Below the pieces are notes generated by a model. The model saw only the letters and a program-made list of their open reading frames with translations. It did not search any database and had not been told where the DNA came from. A stretch of 64,000 nt of DNA, taken from positions 8,225,928-8,289,927 of the forward strand of contig NW_020653750.1 of the NCBI RefSeq assembly GCF_003589595.1, read 5' to 3'. Source of the stretch: Hyposmocoma kahamanoa (lineage: Eukaryota > Arthropoda > Insecta > Lepidoptera > Cosmopterigidae). Each line of letters opens with the position of its first letter. The stretch's first letter is position 1. Positions 41,488-51,602 of the stretch are shown here, one piece after another. The position numbers were made by a program, and so were the translations under genes.

Positions 41488-41772
41488 ATGGTCGTAAATG
41501 ATCTCATCACCAAACTAAACAAGGAACATTTCTATACAGTAGACTATGCTGATGACATAACTACACTGATAACAGGAAACTATGTCAATACAATCTGCGA
41601 CATCTCACAGGCAGCACTCCGGATTGTGGAAAGATGGTGCAGAGCACATGAACTATCGGTAAATCTAACAAAGGCAGAACTAGTTATGTTTATAAATAAA
41701 AGACTACTGGGTAACTACCTACTACCCAAACAGAACTACAGTTATCAACCGAAGTCAAGTACCTGGGGGTAA
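41488..41772 (+). pseudogene. LINE RT, catalytic ADD box region
   Basis: The open frame gives 'DLITKLNKEHFYTVDYADDI' then 'ISQAALRIVERWCRAHELSV' and 'NLTKAELVMF'. YADD is the paired catalytic Asp motif; 'L..N..K...M.F' is the following RT motif E region. The residue before is Asp-Tyr-Ala, usual for this clade. It is followed by a frameshift into 'KYLGVILENKLNWNKHLDNK'. Confidence 0.9.
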
Positions 41773-41854
41773 TACTGGAAAACAAGTTGAACTGGAACAA
41801 GCACCTGGACAACAAAATTAAAAACCTACTGTCACCTTCTGGCAGTGCTATAGA

Positions 41855-42319
41855 ATGGTAGGTAAACAATGGGGACTCTCACCCATGATAACACTATGGC
41901 TCTACATAGCGGTGATAAGACTCATGATCACTTATGGCGCGATAGTATCGTGGCCACTAACCAATCTGACGACCGCAGCCGACAAGCAGGACAAATTCCA
42001 AAGACTAACTTGCATGGCGATGACGGGCTGCATGAGAACAACTCCAACTGCGGCCATCGAAGCGATGCTGGACCTGCGACCCCTCCCACTGTTCATCAGA
42101 CAGGAAGCGGCGTCAACAGCAGTGCGTCTAAACAGAGCAGGCCTTTGGAAGCACATGAGGACACTTTACATAACTGTTAAAGAGGAACCGCTACTGGAGG
42201 CGGCTGTGGATAGGATCCCAAAACAATACATTTTTGACAAAAAATACAAGATACAATTGTTTGAAGATCCCAACGAAGGACTGAATCCCAGAGAGGTCCG
42301 CGTCTTCACTGATGCATGA
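41855..42319 (+). pseudogene. LINE RT thumb/connection leading into RNase H
   Basis: 'LYIAVIRLMITYGAIVSWPL' then 'KFQRLTCMAMTGCMRTTPTA' and 'AIEAMLDLRPLPLFIRQEAA' are the standard connection motifs between RT and RNase H in this LINE group. It ends 'REVRVFTDA' then TGA, where the RNase H first catalytic Asp (TD) is present and the next codon is a stop. Confidence 0.85.
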
Positions 42320-42712
42320 AAAACAAATTCAGGAACAGGTACTGGGGTATTCTCAGAAGACCTTAATATCAGGATATCAAGACCACTTGGTGACCACAAC
42401 ACAGTATTCTAGGTTGAATGCATAGGTATCAAATTCGCAGCAGTAGCAATCACAGCGAGAAAAATCACTAAGAATCACACAATCAAAGAATCGCTCCATT
42501 CGAATACTCTCCGACAGCTTGTCAGTACTTCAAGCACTGAACAGCTATGACATAAACTCAGGGCTTATTTACGAATGCCATCAAACACTATTGGGAGGTA
42601 TGTATACACAACCACGTAACTCTACAGAATTAAAGGACACAGCGGCTCACATGACAATGACGCAGCAGATGAACTACCCAATAAAGCGTCGGAGACGGAC
42701 GCTGTAGTCCCA
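42296..42712 (+). pseudogene. LINE RNase H domain
   Basis: Across frameshifts: 'VRVFTDA', 'GTGTGVFSEDLNIRIS', 'VECIGIKFAAVAI' (catalytic Glu), 'ILSDSLSVLQALNSYDINSG' (second Asp, SDS) and 'KDTAAHMTMTQQM' or, in the alternative frame, 'GHSGSHDNDAADELANKAS', which has the terminal Asp. All four catalytic positions can be traced but not in one frame. Confidence 0.8.
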
Positions 42713-42799
42713 CAACCCATAGTGTCCCCTACCAGTGGTCAAGAACAACTACACACAAAGGTACAAAATCTTTTCATAATAACACATGGACAATCCTTA

Positions 42800-43130
42800 C
42801 TGTTTGTAGACAGGCGAGGGAAGCACTCCCCACGCTCAACGCTAGTCTATCTCGAAAATTAATCAAACTTAAAAGGCAAGAGCTTCGCACTTTAACTGCC
42901 GCCCTAACGGGTCATGGTCCATACAATAAACACCTTTTTAATTTAGGTATCACAGACAGCCCTCTATACAGAGCGTGCATGGAGGGGACGGCCGCGCACA
43001 TCCTACTACAGTGCTCCGGCGTGGCCAGCTGCAGGGCAAAGTACCTTGGAGTGTCGAAGTCGCTCCCCGAATTCTTCAACAAACCTATGAGGTTGCTGAG
43101 ATTCCTGGAGGAGCTTGGGTGGCACGAGTA
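42800..43130 (+). pseudogene. LINE C-terminal zinc knuckle
   Basis: 'FNLGITDSPLYRACMEGTAA' then 'HILLQCSGVASCRAKYLGV' and a stop after 'FLEELGWHE'. The knuckle's first Cys is Tyr here (LYRAC) but Cys in the relative at 8168-8605 (LCRSC). Confidence 0.8.
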
Positions 43131-43347
43131 GGGCCCTGCACCCACCATATGCAAAATAGGCGCTTTGTCGTCGTGTTGCGGACACCGACCCGTTGCACCA
43201 AGTACCAAGTAAGGTCGGACTATTGAAGAATTACCGTCAGATAGACAATGAGACTAGCGCACTTGTTTTAAAATATAATTAATGTGATCGTAGGCCAACG
43301 TGAATACAACGGGTTTACACTATTGTTGTTATAGATATCATGGATTT

Positions 43348-43392
43348 CAAAATTCTTGCATGCATGTGCATAATACGCATGCAAGAATTTTG
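43348..43392. repeat. Perfect hairpin, 16-bp arms
   Basis: CAAAATTCTTGCATGC pairs with GCATGCAAGAATTTTG across a 13-nt loop. It sits just past the LINE 3' end in otherwise featureless DNA. Confidence 0.85.
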
Positions 43393-43544
43393 ATAACTTC
43401 CGCTAGAAGGAAGCTCGGAGATGCAATCTAAAAGTTACTTTCAAGTTAAGTTACTATCAAGATACTTAAGTACCATAATTAAGAGAAGAAATCACTGCAC
43501 GATGTACCAGTACCATAACACCGAGCAAAACCAGACCGTGAACC

Positions 43545-43735
43545 GATAGGACCCTTCATTCCTTATATAAAGTAACGGTTGGGTATTTGATAGGTCTTTT
43601 CAATATTACTTTCAGTACGGAGCGCTGCGCCCTTTCAACTATCAGCATATTGAGTTTTCCAGCGACACTCCAGACAGTGATACAATAGTCAATAATGGCT
43701 TGGCAAAGTACCCTAAAGGTTATCTCTTGTTATCT
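43545..43735 (-). pseudogene. CR1-like LINE RT thumb fragment
   Basis: The minus strand reads 'AIIDYCITVWSVAGKLNMLI' then 'VERAQRSVLKVILKRPIKYP', the thumb motif 'YCi.vWG...  .le.aQR.llkvil.kp..yP'. It is a different family from 40640-43210. A SINE-1 copy lies just upstream of it in the minus sense. Confidence 0.75.
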
Positions 43736-43818
43736 TAATATGTCTTTTCGGGGTAGCGAAGTTTGTATTTTATGAAGATAGTCGGTCTATTGTACTTCGC
43801 GTTAATAATAATAATAAT

Positions 43819-44021
43819 GCACACACTCAACATAGCCCCGCACTAGGGAAACCTTGTGTCGCGGGTGCCATGGACACACATAGACAACAACAAATTACAC
43901 CTAAACTTGCAAGAAAAATAAATATGGGCCATACAAATAAAGATTCTCCCGACCCGGGAATTGAACCTGGGACCTCTGCGTGGCAGTCCGGCATGGTAAC
44001 CGTTCAGCCACGGAGGCAGTT
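43819..44021 (-). mobile_element. SINE-1 copy
   Basis: Head at the right; GTTAATA on both sides (about 43801 and 44020) is a plausible target duplication. Confidence 0.9.
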
Positions 44022-44559
44022 AATAGTTAATGGTCATATACACGGTCAGACATGCTCGAAATTGAGGGCAATAACTATATTAAAAATAAATATTTGTAAA
44101 TCGAGTTTCGTTCAAATGCAATAACATTATTACAAAATGTTTATGGCTTTCTTAAATATTTTGCCTTTCTATTGAATCGATTAGCTTGAAAATGGCATTG
44201 AAATGGACCGATACAAAAACTCGTTATCGTACACACTTGAAACCCTACTAGTAAGTGAAAGTCCACAGAAAGCAAGGTGGGTATTACGTGGCATTGCCTC
44301 TTTTTCGTCTAAAAATGTTTTTTACATCAACATTTAAAATGTATGGAATTAAATCAAATTTCGTATTATTTCGTATTATCGTATTATTATATTTTACACA
44401 TAATAAGGGTTTTGCCCACGATTATGGGCAGAAATGGGTCAAAACCTGGCGTTTTGGGTAAAAACCTGGTTAAAACTTGAGCGGGTTGATTGGCTTTTTC
44501 CCCGCTGCCCATCTCTGTACACGGTCCCATTACGCTTCACCTTTGCTCATGCATTGCCT
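44022..44559. other. No gene recognised
   Basis: Includes a GGGTAAAAACCTGGTTAAAA-type short repeat near 44440-44476; otherwise unremarkable. Confidence 0.5.
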
Positions 44560-44975
44560 TATTTTATATAATATCAAATCACGGGATGAACAAGTCATGT
44601 ACCTGATGGTAAGTTACACGCCAGCCTTAAATCGCAAAGATCTGAAGAAAATATTCCACCTCTATGGTAAATTAGGAGACGAATCTGATTTATTAGAACT
44701 CATCCACTTTCGGTTAGCCAATTTCAATATGGCAAATAGATGTAATTCCATAACAGTCGCAGTGCCGCTTAGAGCGAAGAATGGAGGAGCACTATCACTG
44801 CGCCCGTCATCCTGACACATAAATTGATAAGTCCCATGTGCATATAATTTACCAGCACCCTTACTCTTCAAAACCGGAACACAGCAATGCTGACATTACT
44901 GCTTGGCAGAAATATGTAAGGTGGCAGTAATTCCCTGGACGAACCCTTTCATAAGTAACACTACTGCTAGTAAAA
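44560..44975 (-). mobile_element. RepB copy 12, chimeric subfamily with module X
   Basis: Standard RepB ends at both sides, but the interior carries about 106 foreign bases (about 44643-44750, ATTCCACCTCTATGGTAAAT to GGCAAATAGATGTAAT) inserted after the 'GTTATGGA' point. The same module joins RepB at the same point at 47719-47825. The copies also share the change CTTCGCTCTRAGCGGCAC. Confidence 0.8.
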
Positions 44976-45059
44976 GCATTACTAAGCTACTATTAGCGTA
45001 CTGTGAGAGAACAGAGAAATTAGATTCTACGGAAAGAACATGAATTATATCAGGCTTAA

Positions 45060-45135
45060 CTGGAACGCAGTAATGTGTTCATTGGCGGCAGAAATAGGGA
45101 AAGTAGCAGTGCTTCTTTAGACACTCTTTTACACG
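45060..45135 (-). mobile_element. RepB copy 13, fragment
   Basis: AACGCAGTAATG, CGGCAGAAATAGGGAAAGTA and GCAGTGCTTCTTTAGACAC match the 5' third of RepB. Confidence 0.6.
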
Positions 45136-45529
45136 ATATCAGACATTTTAACACTGAAAAACCGAAATTGTCAATTTAGCTGTTACTTGAAAACTTTAGT
45201 TTCTAACCCAAAAACAACTACGCCGAACGTTCGTAAAAGAACTCGTGGAAAAATAACTTTATGGTCGTTTTGTTATGGAGAAAGTTGCCTCGTTAAAAAT
45301 ACTAACTATCGCACACAGTTTACATTCGTTAAAATGCAGTGCTTTCATATTGTGGGAAAACCGTGAGATCGAACCAACTTTTGTGTCATGAGAACGTGTT
45401 AGCTATTTTAGAACAGAAACTAAAACATATTAATTAGTACTGCAGTATTATGTCTGTTTGGAATTTTTCATCAGAGGAAATACTGGATCCCAAACTGGTG
45501 GTACGGAGAAACCATCTTCCCTGTTGAAA

Positions 45530-45900
45530 TTAGGATGTTTTTTTAATTTCAATGGCCTCTCGCAGTATCCTGGGTAGATAACGGACTTTTTTTGCAAGGA
45601 CCTGGGGTTTGTCAAACTTCATTGAACGTATAGGTTTATCCATGACATGCTCGCAGACTGCAGACTTGTTTACGCGACGGTGTTTGACATCAGCTATATG
45701 TTCTTTGACGCGGGTACAAATACTTCGTTTGTCCAATATAAGAGAGACCGCACTCACAGTCAAGCTTGTAAACTCCTGCATCCTGTAAGGAGATGTTACA
45801 TTTCACGGGTTTCAGGAACTAAGAAATCTTCCTCAGGGGCTTGAAATAGGTCTTGATAGATGCACGCCTGAGGATCTTGTCTGTAACACCTCTTACGTAA
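45530..45900 (-). pseudogene. PLE GIY-YIG endonuclease domain
   Basis: The linker '[20 protein letters not shown]' precedes 'AGVYKLDCECG' (GIY-equivalent), then a damaged YIG ('LSLILDKR' where SYIGQTKR is expected), 'SICTRVKEHIADVKHRRVNK' with the catalytic Arg, 'SAVCEHVMD' and 'LREAIEIKK' with the late Glu. The endonuclease nicks target DNA for priming. The YIG damage and stops make it inactive. Confidence 0.88.
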
Positions 45901-45999
45901 GGTAAAATGGCAGGTCTTCGCTCGACTGTTGGTGGATTACACGGGGCCCGCAGCATTGGCTTGGAATCTTCAACTTATTCGCATGTAGGACTTGCTTTA

Positions 46000-47159
46000 T
46001 ATGCTGAAGTTCCCCTGCCAGATGATTACTATCGCAGACAACATGTGCTCTATGAAACAAAGATTTGCCCATGGTAGCTAACTGGCTAGGATGGTGATGG
46101 GAATTACCATTGAGGTACCTACCTATCTGTATGGATTTTCTTTCGAAATACAGTATGGCCTAAGGTGTTATTAAGATTTCTTTTAATTAAAACATCTAAG
46201 AAAGCTAAAGTACCACAATTCTCTTGTTCCATAGTAAATTGGAATTTAATACTAAAATAATTAAGATGGTCTAAGAAAGAAAGTATGCTATCTTTAGGTA
46301 GTATAATATTGTGAAAGTATCATCAACGTACGTTTGAAAATCTTCGGCCCAGCTGGGGCCATGGGTAAAACTCGCTCCTCGAAGTATTCCATGAAAATAC
46401 CGGTAACAACGGGAGATACCCGAGAGCCCATCGCTATACCATCGATTCGTAGGTAGAATTCATTATTCCACAATAGATAGCCTGATGTTAAGCAGTGTTC
46501 TAATAATTCTGCATATTGAATGGACATATTATTTTCCCTTAGCTTTCTACGTAAAATTTCAATGCAGTCTTTTACTGGTAGGTTGGTGAAAAGCGACTGA
46601 ACATCAAAACTGACCATGGTGTCATCATCAGTTAACTGTAAATCTTTGATTCCACTGATGAAATGGTATGAATCCTTCACATGTGTAGAAGTGTCCCGTC
46701 TCAAAGGTGACAGTACCTTTGCCATGTGTTGAGCGAGTTTGTAGGTTGGTGTGTCAATCTAGCTAACTATGGGACGGAGTGGGGTGTCAGCCTTGTGTAA
46801 TTTTGGTAACCATACAGTTTTGGAGGTTTTACGCAGCAGGGCACAAACTCACTTACTTCAAGTTTCAGCGTATCGGAGTGTTTAGATATTAACTTAGTTG
46901 TTGTTTTTAATATATTGGTGGTAGGGTCTTTCTTCACCTTTTTAACCGTGCTTTCATCCGATAGTAAGTCAGTTATTTTGCTGTTATAATCTGACGTATT
47001 CATGACCACTGTCGCGTTACCTTTATCTGCACGGAGGATGACTAATTCAGGATCTTCGAGGAAGGTTTTCAGCGCGTTATATTCATCTCGAGTAAGATTT
47101 GGTGTGGGCTGTTTATTTGAACGTAATATTGACGAATCGTCTTGGCGTATTGCCTTCAA
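46000..47159 (-). pseudogene. PLE reverse transcriptase, frameshifted
   Basis: 46767-47159 has 'DEYNALKTFLEDPELVILRA' and 'DKGNATVVMNTSDY', the PLE N-terminal 'aDKGn.tVvm' motif. 46294-46725 has 'DDTMVSFDVQSLFTNLPVKD' (first catalytic Asp) and 'GIAMGSRVSPVVTGIFMEYF'. After a shift near 46330 'YVDDTFTIL' is readable (catalytic pair), then 'FTMEQENCGTLAFLDVLIKR' and 'HRAHVVCDSNHLAGE'. PLE RTs resemble telomerase RT and prime on exposed 3' ends. Breaks at about 46745, 46330 and 45830. Confidence 0.88.
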
Positions 47160-47494
47160 ATCTTCCTTTCTCGTGTTGTTTTTAACTAGACAATCCTCAA
47201 CGATACAAATAATTTCTTCGTATGGAACACGACGAGGAAAAATAGTTTCATTTTATATGTCTAATAATCGCGAAAATCTAAGAACTCGATAAATAAAATA
47301 GTGTTTTATTGACTCGTCAATTAACAGTAATGTAAATTATGAAAATTAGAATTGTAGATACATTGTGTGCTATGGAAGTGAAGCTATTCTTTCGTTTCTA
47401 AACAGCGAATATTTGTTTTTACAAACAAATTTTCTTTAAAAATAAAGGTTTGTTTTATAAAGCAAATATTTAGATTCAAAATTTTAAGTACCTA

Positions 47495-47825
47495 GAAGTA
47501 GAGCTCTTTGTGAAAGAGTTCGTCCAAGGAAGTACTGCTACCTTACATATTTCTGCCGCCAAGCAGCAATGTGAGCATTACTGTGTTCTGGTTTTGAAGG
47601 GTAGGGGTGCTGGTGAAACAAAGCCACATGGGAGTTGTCAACTTACGCTTCAGGGTGACGGGCGCAGTGATAGTGCCCCTCTATTCTTCGCTCTGAGCGG
47701 CACTGCGACTGTTATGGAATTACATCTATTTGCCATATTGAAATTGGCTAACCGAAAGTGGGTGAATTCTAATAAACCAGATTCGTCTCCTAATTTGCCA
47801 TAGAGGTGGAATATTTTCTTCAAAT
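47495..47825 (+). mobile_element. RepB copy 14, chimeric subfamily with module X
   Basis: RepB from AGTAGAGCTCTTTGTGAAAG to GCGACTGTTATGGA (about 47718), then module X (ATTACATCTATTTGCCATAT to GGTGGAATATTTTCTTCA), then unrelated DNA. The junction is the same as in copy 12; the RepB 3' end beyond X is missing here. Confidence 0.8.
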
Positions 47826-48227
47826 TTGAATGAGACCACTACTGAGGTACTAGTTTTCTAAACAAAAAAGAATCATTGAAATCAATCAAATATCGGAGTA
47901 ATCGCATAACACACACACATATATAAAAGATAGCAATCGGAAAAACCATGGGAAAACCTAAAAAGTCGAGATATATTGGTTAATATAAACATTGTATTGG
48001 TTTATATTTGTACATTTTAATTTGCCAGCAGATATGTCAATGCCTAAACCCTATGAAATAGCTATCATGTATGTACACGTTTCTTATGAAATGATGTTGG
48101 TCAACAAAATAGAGGGTTCCTGTATCAGAGCGATTACGCAAAATCTCAATGATATTACTTCCCCAAGCAGGGAATTTATAATAATAATAATAATAACTTG
48201 TTTATTTGCTTAACACATGGAATAACA

Positions 48228-48311
48228 GAAGATGTAACAAGAGATGCTGAAGGTGTAACAAGAGACACAGAAGGTGTAACTAGAGACAGAGAAGATGTAA
48301 CAAGAGACAGT
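48228..48311 (+). repeat. 21-bp minisatellite, four units, in-frame heptapeptide
   Basis: GAAGATGTAACAAGAGATGC plus T and three variants. Because the period is 21, one plus frame reads E-D/G-V-T-R-D-x four times and stays open to 'NYKRQD' then stop. No start or domain context supports a gene, so coding is unproven. Confidence 0.85.
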
Positions 48312-48574
48312 GCGAATACAAAACAAATAAATTATAAACGTCAAGATTAAATGTTATATCTTATTTCCTGTCAAATATTTCGTTTATGTCATAAAAAATT
48401 ATTTTCATTTAACCTATTAAATAAACTTGAGTGTAATCTCAATCAATATTTTATTATTTGTGTCAATACAGACTTTTAAACAACTTTTACTATTAAATGT
48501 TTTATTGAATGTCAGGATCTTTCACCACTTACAAAGATTCGACAAAACAAGCACAAGGAAAAATAAACGTGAGG

Positions 48575-48712
48575 TACATTGTTTCGTTCCGTGTCTTAGT
48601 TAGCATAGCGTCTGCCACGGTTTTCTGGAACACGTCGGTTCGAATCCGGCCGGATCGAAGGAATTGTTTCTAAGTGTTCTAATTTCTAAGTGATCTTTGC
48701 ATTAATAATTAT
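48575..48712 (+). mobile_element. SINE-2 copy, 5' module shortened
   Basis: TTCGTTCCGTGTCTTAGTTA (A box mutated), GGTTCGAATCCGGCCGGATC (B box intact) and the tail to TTTGCATTAATAATT. It abuts the 3' side of a LINE fragment. Confidence 0.85.
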
Positions 48713-49150
48713 GACTTTTACTGTATTTAGCAGTCATGGGAATATTGTGGAGTACAAGTCTATTCGGGTTTCTGCAGACTTTAGTATTCACATCCGTGGC
48801 TTTCTTAAACAAATATGTGTGTTTTCGTACAAATATACAAATGTCGTATTTAGATAATGATGGTAGTGGCAACAGATCAAGGCTCTGAAACAAGGGTCTG
48901 CGTGTTTCATCCGAGGGAATTAAACAAAGTGCTCTCATGCATTTCTTTTGTGATACAAACGCTCCGTTTCGATCTGTACTATTACCCCATACTATAAGAC
49001 CGTAAAGTAATATGAATTCTACATACACCCCGTTTATGTGGTTATGACAGCTTTCTTATTTGTTACATTTTTAAACTTTTTTAAGAGTTTCCGTTATACC
49101 CCTTGCTTGATGATGGTGGTCTGCAAAGAGCTTGATGCGTTCATAAAACG
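48702..49150 (-). pseudogene. LINE RT thumb fragment with internal deletion
   Basis: Minus strand: 'RIKLFADHHH' / 'LFADDTTIIKQG' in two frames (about 49100-49145), then a deletion, then 'VEFILLYGLIVWGNSTDRNG' and 'SQKKCMRALCLIPSDETRRP', the thumb motif of Jockey/CR1-type RTs. Not the same family as 31806-33290 or 43545-43735. Confidence 0.75.
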
Positions 49151-49164
49151 CGACCACGTGTTAA

Positions 49165-49695
49165 GGAAAAGGTACGAAAAATCTCGTTAACCATGAATAT
49201 AGGCCAAAAACTGCGTCTATTTCTGTGCTCATATTTTGAAGTAGGTGTTTCGGGGTCATTTAACAAAATAATTACTTTTATGGGAAGGCATGCTTGGATT
49301 CTACTGGAATAATTTCTACTCTTATTCGTAAGATCAGAAGAAAAACTAAAAGTGATAAAGTCGAAGTTATGTAGGTATGTAAACATTCACTCATCTTAGC
49401 TTTATTAGGTCTCTCATAATACATGTCTGCTTAACGGTCTAAAGTAGAACGCGTAAATAAATTTTTTATCGCCTAATTAAACTTTTTAATTAAAATAAGG
49501 GAGGTCTTAAGATTGCCGCAAACTTAGGTTATCGTTATGTAAAATTCATACGTTTTGGAGTAACAACGTCAACAACAACAAAACAGAGTTCAAAATCACG
49601 TTCTCGTTTTGCGTATTTCGGAACAACAAAGACAGGTCTGTACTTTCGTATAATTAAGTAAATATGAATGTGAGTAGCGTACGAATGTAAGTGTA
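49165..49695. other. No feature recognised
   Basis: AT-rich; the frame at 49141-49386 is not domain-like. Confidence 0.5.
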
Positions 49696-49696
49696 A

Positions 49697-50040
49697 ATGT
49701 GAATAGCGACATTTCGCGCCAGGGCTGGTAACTGTAAAGGTATCTAACTGGGTGATAAAACTTTCATAGATTTCTTATAGATGGCGCTACGACTAAAAAG
49801 TCGTTGAAAAAACCAAAATACAAAAATACGACGCAAGCACATAGAAAAATTCGTAAGGTCAGCTGGTTCGTTCCGTGGCTTAGTTGGTATAGCGTCTGCC
49901 ACGGTAAGCTAGAAGACGTCGGTTCGAATCCGGCCGGATCGAAGGAATTTTTTCTGAGTGTTCGATCTTTGTATTAATAATTAAAATAACTATTGGAATA
50001 ATTTCGTAAAAAATAATTGAATATCAATTCAATAAAAATG
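49697..50040 (+). mobile_element. SINE-2, full unit with 5' module
   Basis: Same order as 39652-39985: GTGAATAGCGACATTTCGCG, CTGTAAAGGTATCTAACTGG, the CGACTAAAAAGTCG hairpin, tRNA-like body (A box TGGCTTAGTTGG, B box GGTTCGAATCC), tail AATTGAATATCAATTCAATA (itself a dyad). Confidence 0.85.
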
Positions 50041-50704
50041 TAAAATAGTAATACCTGTTTTATTGCTAAATAAATATAGAAAATTTGTTTTTAAACTGTA
50101 ATATACTTCAAGCAAAAATGCACAAAGTAGAAGCCTAAAATACAGATACTCATTTACTTAGTTTAGACATCGCAACTGTACTATTTAGTTTAAAATGTAT
50201 ATAGCTTTACTATGCAGATTGTATAATTAAGGTTTCTTTTATTTTATTGTTTACTTTGGTATTATCATGGGTGCGTTAACTTAATTCACTTGAACTAATT
50301 CACCTAAGTGCTTTAAGTCTTATATCACCTGGGTGCATTAGTTAAACATACAAGTAAACTGTAATAACCTGATTCACTTGGTGAACATAAATGTAAACTG
50401 CATTCACTCCTTTATTTAATATAGAACCTTTTTGTCAGTGGGACTCTGCTGGCTTTACTCATTTACTCAAGTCACTCATCGCTTCATTTACATTGTTTGT
50501 ACGTGTATTGTATTAGATTAAGTTATAATGAATTAAAGTTATCTTTATCTTCAAATAAAATTAAAGACGATTTCTACACGACTCTTAGATACAAGTGAAT
50601 ACCGAATGTACGAGTTTTTAATTTAAAATAATACCGCCTTGTTTAACAACACAGTTTGTTTAAATTCTAATTATTTATTCATTAATTCTAATGCTTGTTT
50701 AAAT
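50041..50704. other. No feature recognised
   Basis: AT-rich; TTCACTTGAACTAATTCACC-type short similarities at 50285-50410 suggest an eroded tandem repeat, not resolved. Confidence 0.4.
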
Positions 50705-50790
50705 TAAGCTAGAAGACGATGGTTCAAATCCGGCCGGATCGAAGGAATTTTTTCTGAGTGTTCGGTCTTTGTATTACTAATTATTTGTTG
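50705..50790 (+). mobile_element. SINE-2 copy, 3' part only
   Basis: AAGCTAGAAGACGATGGTTC through GGATCGAAGGAATTTTTTCT and TTTGTATTACTAATT. The A box and upstream module are missing. Confidence 0.85.
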
Positions 50791-51073
50791 GTTTATTTTA
50801 TTTTTATGACATGTAATATAATGTAAACGTGACTTATTTATAATATATTGTAAATGCTATCCTACACACTGTTTATTTTATAATTAATCTTGAATGACAT
50901 AAACACTGACTTGAAATGTAATGTAAAAAAAGTCCGTTTTAAAAATATTGAATGATATCGACAACTGACTTGTAACGTATAACATCATTACCAATAAATA
51001 ATTCCATTTCATAATAAAAATTACGATTTGTGGTGATATCTACTGGTATATGGATTTCAAGACTGTGCAATAT

Positions 51074-51384
51074 GATTATGATTACAAAATTTCGTCGACC
51101 CGGTGGGACTTGAACCCACGTCCATGCTGCACCGTAGCATTGCTTTTTACCAACTGAGCTATGGGTCCAGTTATCGAGCTGTCGAAATTCTCCTATGCGT
51201 TTTTGTTATAGATCTTTGTACTGGTTTTCGGCATTCGTGACATCTAGACATTCTCACCGCAGCCAATACCTTTACAGTTAGTAATCAGTTGGATTCAAGT
51301 CCGATCGGGTCGACGAAATTTTTCTGTGTAACCAGTAACCATAACAAAACTAATGGAGATATTTCACAAGAAGCCGCAATCAAT
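51074..51384. mobile_element. SINE-3 inverted dimer with 12-bp target duplication
   Basis: ACTGTGCAATAT flanks it at 51062-51073 and 51385-51396. The left unit is on the minus strand (tRNA-like body 51100-51170: A box TAGCTCAGTTGG, T-arm GTGGGTTCAAGTCCCAC, 5' module running to about 51285). A plus-strand 3' part follows (TTGGATTCAAGTCCGATCGG, GTCGACGAAATTTTTCTG, tail to 51384). The upstream module (CTGTAAAGGTA) resembles that of SINE-2. Confidence 0.75.
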
Positions 51385-51602
51385 ACTGTGCAATATTTTT
51401 TTTATTGCGGGCTAAAGCTAAACAGTCGGCATAATGACTAAGTATTGTCTAAATATTGCCGCGGCATTCTAACGGACTGTACAGTACGCTTGCGGACGGT
51501 CGCGGTATCATAAGAAATATCCCTCCCTCATCAGTGTGCGCTGGCTGGTATAAAATTATTTTCAATGCCCTCCCCCGCCGTCTGCCGGTTTGCGTTGGCC
51601 CT

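Larger units (their letters stand above)
40640..43210 (+). mobile_element. RNase H-bearing LINE (I-superfamily type), decayed
   Basis: Plus-strand order: RT N-terminus, RT palm with ADD box, thumb/connection, RNase H, C-terminal knuckle. RNase H after the RT is found in the I, LOA, Nimb and Outcast group, so I place it there. The endonuclease half is missing on the left. A 3'-end relative is at 8168-8605. Confidence 0.85.
45420..47290 (-). mobile_element. Penelope-like element (PLE family 1), inactive
   Basis: Minus order: terminal sequence with TCGAGTTCTTAGATTTTCGC (47260-47290), RT, linker, GIY-YIG endonuclease, 3' UTR ending around ACATATTAATTAGTACTGCAG. RT plus C-terminal GIY-YIG is the defining PLE layout. 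The fragment 7105-7330 and terminal repeats at 21578-21770 and 26783-26905 belong to this family. Confidence 0.9.

Noticed and set aside
42719..42800. Separate gene between RNase H and the knuckle of the LINE
   Set aside because: Frames here continue the LINE polyprotein with shifts; no independent start or domain.
45790..45870. CTGAGGA...GAAAC on the minus strand resembling a hammerhead core
   Set aside because: The sequence is the coding linker of the PLE between RT and GIY-YIG, and no 5-6 bp stem II forms between the two motifs.
51094..51175. Possible functional tRNA gene (minus strand)
   Set aside because: T-arm and anticodon stem are good, but the anticodon loop (ACGGTGC) lacks U33, the acceptor stem is incomplete, and it is part of a SINE-3 unit with target duplication.
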